Shown here piece by piece: positions 32,702-41,700 of a DNA stretch of 64,000 nucleotides (the stretch's first letter is position 1; each line of letters begins with the position of its first letter). This stretch comes from Pyrocephalus nanus. Lineage: Eukaryota; Chordata; Aves; Passeriformes; Tyrannidae. The translations under genes were made by a program, and so were the position numbers. The notes beneath the pieces are model-generated. The model had not been told where the DNA came from. It saw only the letters and a program-made list of their open reading frames with translations, and did not search any database. The stretch lies in the NCBI GenBank assembly GCA_038380795.1, contig CM076275.1:932501-996500 (forward strand). The letters are read 5' to 3'.

Positions 32702-34075
32702 CTAGTGGCCAAAGAACAGCTCAGAAACGGGTCTGCGTTTCATGACGACCTCTTCCTCCTCCTCCATCACCTCGGAGAGGGAAGAATATGAAGGGAAGCC
32801 CCCTCTGGTCTTTGGCTTTCTCCTCGGGCCCGTAGTGGCAGCCAGAAGCTTGTTTAAAGTCGAGGGCTTCCTTAAACCCTTGGTGAGATCGTAGAAAGCC
32901 ATGTCATCGGATATGACCCCCAGGAAGGTGCTAGTGGAGCTCAAGATTGAAGCCGCAAGCTTTGTGGACTTCTTGATGGACACGGAGTGCTCGGTGTTTT
33001 GGGAAAGGCTGGGGTCCCCCAGCAGGCGCCTGATCGTGAGGGAGGTCCCTTCCCTCAAGTACTGGTGCGCCTTCTTCCCGCTGTAGTCCCTCAGCTCGGT
33101 GTTGGCGTGGTAGCTGTAGACCAGCATGGTGATGATCTTGTCCTGGCCGTGGATGGCGGCGAGGTGCAGGGCCGTGTACCCGCCGTGCGCCCGGGCATCC
33201 ACGTTGACGCGGGTCCCCCCCTTCTCGGCCGCCCGGATGATGTTGGTCACCATGTCGCAGTTGCCGCTCTTGGCGGCCCAGTGCAGGGCGGTGAAGCCGG
33301 ACACGAAGTCCCTGCGAGCCGCCAGGCTGGCATCGCCCAGCAGGAGCCCGTGGAGCTGCTGCGTCCACTGCCCGCCGGCCGCCAGCACCAGCCACTGGTG
33401 CTCCGCCTGCTCCAGCGGCACCACGGTCTCCTCGCTGCCCCGGTGGGCCTTGGGCCCCCTCCGCAGCCCCGGGGAGCGGGACCCGGCCTCGTCCTCCAGG
33501 GCCGGCGGGGACAGCGCTGCGGGCGGCTCTGCCCGCGCTGCCGGCGGCTCCGCGGGCGGCCCGGGGGCGGCGGGGACGGGCACGCAGCGCACGGGCAGCA
33601 TGCAGGGCTTGGGGGGCGGCTCCCTCCGGGCCCCCCCCGCGCCGCCGGGCAGGGGCACCCCGCCGCCACCGCCCTGGAACAGGCCCCGCAGCTCGGACAC
33701 CGCCCGCGGCCCCGGCGGCTCCTCGGGGGGCGTCCCGGCGGGGCCAGGGACCGGCACCGGGGCCGGGCCGGCATCGCCCCCCGGCGCCATCGCGCCCCCC
33801 GCAGGCGGGGCCGAGCGCAGCTCCCGCCGCAGCACCACGAACTTGGCGCCGTCGATGTCCTTCACCGTGGCCACGGCGTTCACCGCCGCCTTGAACCGCT
33901 CCCGCCGCTCTGCGCGCCCCGCCGCCTCCCCGGGCTCGGCCCCGGCCCCGGCCCCGGCCCCGGCGGGCTCCAGCAGCGGCCGGAAGGCGCTCACCAGCTC
34001 GGCGTTGCGCACCCGCCCGCCGCGCTCCCGCAGGAAGCCCAGCACCGCCTCCGCGCTCAGCGCCAGCTCCGCCAT
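32702..34075 (-). CDS. SOWAHA: Ankyrin repeat domain-containing protein SOWAHA (sosondowah A)
   Basis: A complete intronless gene of 457 residues. The N terminus (about 4-87, from ALSAEAVLGFLRERGGRVRN to GAKFVVLRREL) is the conserved SOWAH domain. A Pro/Ala/Gly-rich low-complexity linker follows, with the diagnostic KPCMLPVRCVP motif at 156-166. Residues about 225-257 (HQWLVLAAGGQWTQQLHGLL) lead into two ankyrin repeats, near 259-291 (SGFTALHWAAKSG) and 298-330 (GGYTALHLAAIHG). The C-terminal LAASILSSTSTFLGVISDD and PRRKPKTRGG blocks also match human SOWAHA. The start has G at -3 and +4 and matches the family N terminus. The molecular role of SOWAHA is poorly defined; the ankyrin repeats suggest protein binding. 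An acidic MEEEEEVV run lies near the C terminus. Confidence 0.95.
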   Translation of the reverse strand: MAELALSAEAVLGFLRERGGRVRNAELVSAFRPLLEPAGAGAGAGAEPGEAAGRAERRERFKAAVNAVATVKDIDGAKFVVLRRELRSAPPAGGAMAPGGDAGPAPVPVPGPAGTPPEEPPGPRAVSELRGLFQGGGGGVPLPGGAGGARREPPPKPCMLPVRCVPVPAAPGPPAEPPAARAEPPAALSPPALEDEAGSRSPGLRRGPKAHRGSEETVVPLEQAEHQWLVLAAGGQWTQQLHGLLLGDASLAARRDFVSGFTALHWAAKSGNCDMVTNIIRAAEKGGTRVNVDARAHGGYTALHLAAIHGQDKIITMLVYSYHANTELRDYSGKKAHQYLREGTSLTIRRLLGDPSLSQNTEHSVSIKKSTKLAASILSSTSTFLGVISDDMAFYDLTKGLRKPSTLNKLLAATTGPRRKPKTRGGFPSYSSLSEVMEEEEEVVMKRRPVSELFFGH

Positions 34076-34480
34076 CCCGCCGCCACAGGTGGGGGTGCCG
34101 CTCGGGCCCGACGGGGATCTCGGGCGGCGGCACCGCCGATGGCACCTGCGGCGGTGGGCGCGGAGGTGCTCGGACCGCCCCGCCCCGACACCGCCCCGGC
34201 ACCGCCCCGACAGCGCCCGCACGGGGAAAGGAGCGGCCCCGGCGCCGGCACCGCCCGCGGGGCGGCACTGCGGGGCGGCCCCGCACCGAGCACCGCGCCG
34301 GGCACCGGCACCGACCGAGCCCCGCTCCGAGCCCCGGTACCCACCGAGCCCCGGCACCCACCGAGCCCCGGCTCCGCGGAGCGGCCGGACCGCGCGGGGC
34401 ACGGGTGGGAGCGCACACAGAGCCGAGCGCTGGGTGAGGGCACGGGGGGGATCAGTTCTCCGGAGACTCCTCGGGCAGGG
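33150..34480. promoter_or_regulatory. SOWAHA: CpG-rich island over SOWAHA 5' half and promoter
   Basis: GC and CpG density rise sharply from about 33.15 kb and fall abruptly at about 34.48 kb. The island covers the SOWAH domain, linker and presumed 5' UTR. The segment at 34076-34450 has no recognisable coding content and probably holds the transcription start. A GGCCCC run at 33942-33964 is a small hexanucleotide array inside the coding linker. Confidence 0.7.
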
Positions 34481-37386
34481 GTGGACGCTTCATCGATTTA
34501 CTCGTCTTCATGCTTCCTAGAACGAGTGGGGTTTTGTTTGATTGCTTCAGTAGCAAATAAGTGGAAGCAGCTTTAGGTAGAAATCACTCTGCAAAGTTCG
34601 GTCTCCATTCTCAGAGGAGCCTCTGGCGTCCTGCGGGAGCTTCAATCTGATGCCTTAAAATGAGTCAGAAGATTGGTGGATGGGTCAGTCTTTGGAGATA
34701 TCCTCACCCCTCTGTGATGCTATATATATTATCGTATATCTATTATCATATCCCCCACCCAGTGCATCTCTTTTCTCCCTTGCTCATGCTGACCTCCCTT
34801 CTGCTTCTTCACACCTTTTACTGAGTCTGGAAGATCCTCTTGCCCCAGATCGCTCAGTCTTCCTTTGGCAGTCATTCCCCCTCTTTCTCCATCTTCGTGC
34901 AAATGTCTGAAAAACTATTTCATCTCTTGCTAATGAGCTGGTGCCAAAGCAGTTCCTTAAAATCATTTTGCTGCTCTAATGCTCTTTCACATAACGATGT
35001 GCAATCTTCTTGTAGTAGCTCCCTGTTTCCATGTGAATCCACCTCATCGCTGCCTGTTCACGTGGCACGCACAGCAGCCTCGCCCTCGCTGAGCAGCCCC
35101 TCTGCTGTGTGAGCACTGCTCTGCAGCTCATGGCATCGCCACAGTCTGCCCAGCCTACGAAGAGACCTAATAATGAGCCTGAATCCAAATATCAGTTGTT
35201 GTGCCTTGCTTCCACTGTTCACATCCTTACTGGAATCCATTGCAGGCATAAGAAAATCCCAGCAGTCTGTGATTTTTGCATTGCAAACTTTCAGCTCTAC
35301 CCAAGGATTGCAGTTTGTATCTGCAAATGCCCGAGAGTTCAGAAGAATAGGCTCTTCTGGAAAGCATTTTCTTATGTTACCAATGTTGAGGGAGAAGTTG
35401 CTCCTGTTGCTTGATTTGGTTCAAGTGTGGTGGGGTATAGCCTTGGGCTCCCTGCACCCATCCCTGCCTGCACAGGCATCACACCCCTGTATCCCTAAGG
35501 TCCCATCTGAGGGTAGCATTTCTGCAGACATGCCTTATGAGCTCCATATATTGTCAGTATAACCACTGAAAGTTTAATAAAGTGCTTGGTGGTGCTGCTG
35601 CTAAAAGTGTAGCTATAAACCATTTGGTTTCTAGTAATCCCCAGGACACAGTGAGGAATACAGTTACCAGTAAGCTGCTTCCTCTGGCCTGTGCTGAAAA
35701 CCCTGAAGAAGTTCTGTTTATCTGCACCACCTGGATTTGAAGATCAAGGTTTTTACTCAGCCCTGGAAGATTCAGCCATCTTCCAAAGGCCTTGATCTCG
35801 CTGCTGCACTCCTGTGGCAGGTGGGATAAGCTCTTGCTCTCTGTGGCTGCCTGTGAAGTCAAAGGGGCTGTTTTTAGCATTTGCCTCACTTCCATTTCCC
35901 GTTCCTGGGGTCAGAACATGAAGAGGTAAAGCAACTCCTGCTGCTCTCCCCACCATCAGGACTGGGCTGCTGCAGTGCCATGCAGAGGGGGGCATTTTCC
36001 CTCCTCTCTCCAGGACAAAGAGGTTCCAGGGGCACATTTGTGCCTCTCCAGTCCTTTATGCTCTCTGCCCCAGCTCTTTACCTGTAGGGAATTCATAGCT
36101 CACCCTAAATTCACTGTGGATTTAGCAGGTACAAATATTCCACAGAGTTTAAAAGCCTTGCAGGAGCATCCAGCACTGTAATATACTATTAATTAAGGTG
36201 CTATTAGGAATAATTTGCTGAACAATTCATGCCTTAGCAGTTAAAGGAGCCACCAAATCCAATTCACTTCTCTTGATACAGTTTTTATGCAACTGAACAT
36301 TTTGAAATTAGCAGGGCTTCTCTTGAACTGGCATTAGATACAGTGTGCTTTTTGAAATAACAAGGTATTTAAAAATAATTGTGACCTTTTACACCTGCTC
36401 TGCTATCCCAGAGCTCTGCCCCACGCTGGTGGCAGCGCTGCTGGACAAAGGGACAGAGGATTCCAGCTGCAGGAGGGCTGAGCAGCGCAGCTCAGAGCCA
36501 GCACACAGCACTGGCGGCCCTTGATCTGTTGAAATGTCTCACTATTTCCTTTATGCCCTGAATCTTTGCATCTGACCTGCAGCTCACAGAAACCAGCAGC
36601 TGTTTGGGAAAGCTTTTGTGAGCCTCGTCTTGTTACATTGTGCACTTTATTGTCAGGGAAAAGAGCTCTTAATGAATCAAAGTCACTTCTCCTAAAGTAC
36701 CTGTCTTTAATCAGAACTCACAAAGCTGTCTCTAATGTGTTAAAAAAAAAAAAAAAAAAAAAAAAAGGAACTTTTTAGCTGTTTATTTTTGCTTCCTTGT
36801 GAAATACAAGGGCAGCCTGGAAAATTAACAACTCTGCTTCTGTATAGACTGTTCTACTTGCATCTGTACACCAGAAATACCAGATTTAGCTTCCCCATTT
36901 TTGCTGAAGGAGCCAGGGAGAACTGGAGAACCTTTGGGAATCGGCCAAAGAAACAAGATAGCAAAGTGAATGTCTGCAGGAACATCTCACTCGCAAGAGA
37001 TAAATGAATAAAAGGTTCAGCAAGCTTATACACTGCTGAGGGTGGAGAGAGTCAGCTCCTGGTGCCAGGGACCAGCAGGACAGCTTTGCTGTCCCTGGCA
37101 GCATTAACACAGGGCTGTGGCTGTGACAGGAGTGGTTTTGGTCATTTTGGTGAAAAAAATTAGCAGATGGTGTTCAGCAATGACCTTTACAGAGAAGTAC
37201 AACATTTTTTAAAACCTGTCTTTATTCAGAACTAAAACATGGATTAGCAAAATTAATTTGGTTGTAGGTCGTCTCCTCTGGAAGGACAGGAAACCAGCTT
37301 CTCTGACCTGCACTAGATCTATCATATTTCAAAAAGGAGATCACTTGGATAACACCCTCTCAGCTTCTCTAATATTGGGATTAAAA
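34481..37386. other. Non-coding DNA between SOWAHA and SEPT8 start regions
   Basis: No exon is recognised on either strand. The sequence is AT-richer than the islands at its ends. A 25-base A run lies at 36742-36766. Short frames around 35.1-35.5 kb resemble nothing I know. Confidence 0.6.
36742..36766 (+). repeat. Poly(A) run of 25 bases
   Basis: An uninterrupted A homopolymer. I see no retrogene or SINE body to its left and no target-site duplication, so it may be a simple repeat rather than a retroposon tail. Confidence 0.8.
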
Positions 37387-37533
37387 CTTCCACTAGACCA
37401 GGTTGCTGCAAGCCACATCCAGACTGGTCTTGAACACTGGCAGGGATGGGGAGTCAGCTACTCTGGATAACCCTCTCCAATGCCTCACCACCCTCACAGT
37501 AAAGAATTTCCTTCTAATATCTAATGTGAACCC
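37387..37533 (-). mobile_element. CR1 LINE fragment, antisense
   Basis: CTTCCACTAGACCAGGTTGC, then CAAGCCACATCCAGACTGG, TTGAACACTGGCAGGGATGG and CCTCACCACCCTCACAGTAA followed by GAATTTCCTTCTAATATCTA are the reverse complement of the CR1 3' region. The fragment lacks the ATTCTATG end and has no coding capacity. The 130 bases to its left do not clearly match. Confidence 0.88.
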
Positions 37534-37881
37534 ATCAGGATTAGGGGTGCAGGTCTGGTCTGGGGACCCAGCAGTACGCGTGGCTCTGTGGAGCTGTGCC
37601 GGGCTGCACTGCAGCAGAGGGCACCAGCACGCAACAGAAACTGCTCTGTGCTCTCAGCTCATGAAACACCAGCGTCTGTGCAGTTACACAGACCGATGGG
37701 GTTGGCTTTGTGCTTCCTGTGGGAAGGAATGATGAAGAAAGGCTCCCAGTCCTCTGCTGCATACTTTAACCTACATAAATACAGGCAGCGGGAGGGCTGT
37801 GAGCTCTCGCGTCCCGGTGGAACCCACGCTGTGCCCGCAGAGCCGGTGCGGCCCCCGCGTGTGACAGCGGCACCTCGGCGT

Positions 37882-38094
37882 GGGATGTCCTGCGCTGTGG
37901 GATGCCCTGCGCTGTGGGATGTCCTGCGCTATGGGATGCCCTGCGCTGTGGGATGTCCTGCGCTGTGGGATGCCCTGCGCTGTGGGATGCCCTGCGCTAT
38001 GGGATGCCCTGCGCTGTGGGATGTCCTGCGCTATGGGATGCCCTGCGCTGTGGGATGTCCTGCGCTGCGGGATGCCCTGCGCTGCGGGATGTCC
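37882..38094. repeat. Minisatellite, about 12.5 units of 17 bp
   Basis: The unit GGGATGTCCTGCGCTGT repeats with substitutions at three sites (T/C in GTCC or GCCC, G/A in CTGT or CTAT, T/C in CTGT or CTGC). The 17-bp period gives open frames of 17-residue repeats on both strands, which are artefacts. It lies about 600 bp upstream of the SEPT8 start codon. Confidence 0.93.
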
Positions 38095-38130
38095 TTCCAG
38101 CCTGCTGGACGCTGGGGGTCTCCCGAGATG

Positions 38131-38190
38131 GGGAAACCACGGAACCAGCGAGGCTGGAAACACCTCTGAGGCCATCGAGTCCGACCTGTG
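38131..38190 (-). mobile_element. Short CR1 3'-end fragment, antisense, diverged
   Basis: CGGAACCAGCGAGGCTGGAA, then ACACCTCTGAGGCCATCGAG and TCCGACCT resemble the reverse complement of the CR1 terminus, where the usual form has a GTTGGAAAAGACCTCTGAGATCAT-like order. It sits between two minisatellites. Confidence 0.6.
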
Positions 38191-38282
38191 AATGGGGCTG
38201 TGTGAACCCTGCCGGGGTGCTGGGGCCGTCCCACGGCCGCGCTCGGGCTCGGGTTTGTCCCAGCGCTCTGCTGCGGGCCGCC

Positions 38283-38465
38283 GGTGCTCGGTGCTCCGTG
38301 CTCGGTGCTCGGTGCTCCGTGCTCGGTGCTCGGTGCTCGGTGCTCGGTGCTCGGTGCTCCGTGCTCGGTGTTCCGTGCTCGGTGCTCGGTGTTCCGTGCT
38401 CGGTGCTCCGTGCTCGGTGTTCCGTGCTCGGTGCTCGGTGTTCCGTGCTCGGTGCTCCCCACTCG
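38283..38465. repeat. Minisatellite, about 26 units of 7 bp
   Basis: The unit TGCTCGG and its variants TGCTCCG and TGTTCCG repeat without interruption for about 180 bp. Variants alternate in a higher-order pattern. The block ends about 225 bp before the SEPT8 start codon. Confidence 0.92.
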
Positions 38466-38688
38466 GTGCTCCCCCAGGGCAGGGCCCCGCTCCCCGCCAG
38501 TCCCGCCCTGCGCGGCCGGGCCCGGTTCCTCCCCTAGGGCGGGCCGGTCCCGCCCCGGCCGTGCTGCCCTGCCCGGTGCCCGCGGTCGGCGGGCGGTGCC
38601 TGCGGCGGGCGGAGGGAGTTCCAGGAAGTGGCCATATTGGATCCATTGCCCGCATCCTCCCGCGCGGGCAGCACCGCCGCTCCCGGCC
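38466..38688 (+). promoter_or_regulatory. SEPT8: SEPT8 CpG-island promoter and 5' UTR
   Basis: Very GC-rich sequence with Sp1-like boxes (GGGCGGGCC near 38540, CGGGCGGTGCC and CGGGCGGAGGG near 38590-38616). An ETS-type CAGGAAGTG at 38622-38630 is followed directly by GCCATAT (38631-38637), resembling a YY1 core, about 55 bases before the start codon. No TATA box is placed clearly. The exact start site is not visible. Confidence 0.6.
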
Positions 38689-38718
38689 ATGGCCGCCACC
38701 GACCTGGAGCGCTTCTCG
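38689..38718 (+). CDS. SEPT8: SEPT8 exon 1 coding part ([10 protein letters not shown])
   Basis: Thirty bases encode [10 protein letters not shown], identical to the human N terminus as I remember it. The start has G at -3 and +4. The exon ends in phase 0 at TCG with donor GTGAGC. Only this tiny coding part lies in the CpG island; the next exon is 16.3 kb away. Confidence 0.95.
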
Positions 38719-41700
38719 GTGAGCAGGGCCGCGCTCCGCCCGGCCACACGGCCCGGCTCTGCCCGGCCACACGGCCCGGCTCTGCCTCGCTCGGAGCGGG
38801 GATGGCGGGGCCGGGGGGATGCGCGCCGGGGGCTCTGCGGAGGGAGCGGGCGGGGCGGGGGTGCGGGGACAGTCCCTGCGGGAAGGTCCCGCAGCGCCGG
38901 GGCCGGGAGGGGAGGGAAGGGAAGGGAAAGGCGAGCGGAGGGGCCGTGGCTGGAGCTGGAGCTGGAGCTGGAGCGGCACCGCCACGCTCCGAGGCTCCTG
39001 CCGGGATGTCCAGGAGATGCTCCCAAAGCGTGTCCGGCCCGTGTGCCTGCGGGAGGGTGCTGTGTGCCTGCGGGAGGGTGCTGTGTGCCTGCGGGAGGGT
39101 GCTGTGTGCCTGCGGGAGGGTGCTGTGTGCCTGCGGGAGGGTGCTGTGTGCCTGCGGGAGGGTGCTGTGCGCCTCCGGGGGGAGAAAGGAACCAGGTCAG
39201 ACCCTCCGAAACACGAGCTGTTTACGGAGCGCCGGTATCCAAACACTCATCGACAGTAACTTAGCGGTGTGTGCAGAGCTGCGAGAGACACACGGTTCAG
39301 ACACGGGCAGAGCAGCCCCTCGAGGCTGGCTGGTCCCGGGGTAAGCAATGCTGTACAGCAAATATGGAGCGTGACCCGCGCTCCGCCGCCTCTCTGCAGC
39401 TCACATGTTGTATAACTGCTATCGGAAGTCAATCTGGCTAAAATCTGTGTCGGCTCTAAACTATTCTTTGTCTACCGCTTGAATTTTCTGTTGTTGTTGG
39501 AAGGCTGCTCTCGTGAAATAGCTCGGTGATGCGTCTCGTAGCCTTGCAGAGCTAAAAACATTTTTACCGCATTAAGTAGCATAGTTCTCCAAAGTCAGAA
39601 AAGTCTGGTGTGCTATTACTGAATAAATGGGAACAGCAGTGGTGGCTGTCTGAATTATTGGGATGCCGTTTGAGCACAAACAAGTCCCTGCTACTGTTTT
39701 CTTTGAAAGCTACTTTTTGCCAAGAATCTCAAACTCTGCTTCATTTCTTTGAATCCTGGCCCAAAAGTTTCCAGCTCAGGAATGAATTTGCAAAACTGTA
39801 ACTTACTTTAAACTTGCATAAAGGAAAATTGATTTGAGGCTCTCATTTAAGGAAGCTAATGTTTCTAGGCTCTGGGAGGAGGGGATTAAGGTAAAGCCAA
39901 TGGCAGGCAATGGAAACACTATGACTGTCTCACTGCAATCCTTTCTGAATTGGAATCATATATAAATACCTTTAGTGGTAATTTGGTGTGCCTGCTGCTG
40001 CCTGTGCAGGTTTTCATAGATGTTACAGGAACCTAAAATATTGCCTAGTTCTGGAGAAAATGAAGCTTAATTTGTGTTCTTTGGTGCGGGTAAAGAATGC
40101 TTGGTGTACTTACATCAGTATTCTAACACTTTTCTCTTAAAAAAAGAAAGGGGAGGGGGAAAAAAAAGCTCCCAAAGGTGCTTGGCTGTCATTTGGGCAC
40201 CAAAGGGAAATGGCTTGGCTCCAGCATGGCTTGAGTGCCCAACTCCATTAGGAGGAAATCTGCTTCCTTTGTGCCAGGAGAGCTTACAGGGATCTGCAGA
40301 CCCAGTAGATCTGGTGCTCTGATGCTCTTGGTTTGCCTTTCGCCTGGAAGCACGGATTGACAGAAGCAGGGGAGAGAGCACTGTCTCTTTTCCATTTGAG
40401 ATGGGGCAGAGGTCTGTCCCAGCTGCTGTTCCCTTTACCCTTAGGATGTGTCTCGGCTCTGATGCTGTTCCTCTGGCAGTATCATGGGAATCTCATGATT
40501 CAGGTGTTCCAAGCTGTTCTCTCTGCAGGGCTCACAGCTTCCTTGGTGCCACTTTATATCACTGTGCCTCAGTTTCCTGAGCAGAAATTCCGTGTTGGAG
40601 TAGCTCGTTACTGCCAAACAAAGTGATGATAAATTCATTTATTTTTACCAGCTGTTTGTATCTGCAGTGGGAAGTAATGTTGAAAAAGCCTCTGAAGGAG
40701 GGTTTTGACACACAATAGGCCATGCTATTCAGATTGTTGAAGCTATTTATAAGTGTCCAGCTGACACTGACATCCTGGAATGTGGTGACCCTTAGGTTTG
40801 GATAATGTGTTTTGAAAACTCCCCAGATGCACTCTTCCCTTGTACAGCCCTCCAAAATGCCTCTGTCTCCAGCATAATAAAGTTCCCTTCAAGTGCTGCT
40901 GTTGGAAATGACCAACAAAAGCAAATGAGAGGAAGCTGGCCCATGGAAAGCTGCCTCTGAGGCAGCAGGATCACACCAGTGGTGCTCAACACCGCCTTTG
41001 TTTTTGTGAATGTAGTGTTGTGAGAGAGATTTGCTCCAGCCCCTGGAGACTGAAGTTCCTGCTGATCTGGGAACGTGGCTCGCCACTGCCTTGCTCAGGC
41101 TCGATCTGCAGGCATCGCTTCTGGAGACCCAAGGCTGCTCAGCAGCAGAGTGGGGAGAGAGCTGATAGCTGGTTCAGTTATGAAATACTCTGTCCTCAAG
41201 ACTCAGAGCATCTCCATGGCCTGGCCTGGGCAGTGCCTGTGTGCTGGAGCAGACACTGGCAGTATTAGCGAGGATCTGGGGGTGTTGAGCGGCGCACAGC
41301 CCAGCCACCACGTGCAGGTGGAAGCCAGGAGGTGTGTGAAGTGCAGCAGGGAAATGCAGAAGCTCTGAAGGAAGCTAGAAAAGCTGGAAGGAGAAGGAGT
41401 GACGGAGAAGCGACTGGAGGTGCGTAGGAGAGTAAATGGGATGAGATGTGAGACTGAGACTGTAAGACTGTTTTGCTTTTAAGAACTCCCAAATCTGTTG
41501 CTTTCTCTTTTTAAATAAAACCCACTGACCTCACAGAATGCTGTTCCTTAACGATCTGCATTAACCCACAGTCTGAGTTGGAGGTGCAAAGGCAGTTGCT
41601 TGGGCTCCCAGCTGAGCAGCTGCGTTCTGTGAGAAGGAGAAGATGTCCTCAGCCTCAGGGTTGGGCTGAGATAACAGTTCAAGGTGAAAAGTTAACTCTG

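Noticed and set aside
34076..34402. In-frame extension of SOWAHA to an upstream ATG at 34402
   Set aside because: The extra 109 codons are low-complexity Gly/Arg/Pro from a CpG island. Homology to SOWAHA begins at the ATG at 34075, which has a strong context.
32987..34576. Large + strand open frames opposite SOWAHA (over 460 codons)
   Set aside because: They mirror a GC-rich coding exon on the minus strand and carry no recognisable domain; SOWAHA on the minus strand has clear motifs.
36742..36766. A-run as the tail of a processed pseudogene
   Set aside because: I see no coding-like sequence before it and no flanking duplication, so a simple homopolymer is the safer reading.
37771..39246. 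Long minus-strand open frame (about 490 codons) across the SEPT8 promoter
   Set aside because: Most of it is the 17-bp, 7-bp and 21-bp minisatellites, which are stop-free and GC-rich. It covers SEPT8 exon 1 on the other strand, has no domain, and its neighbouring frames are open too.
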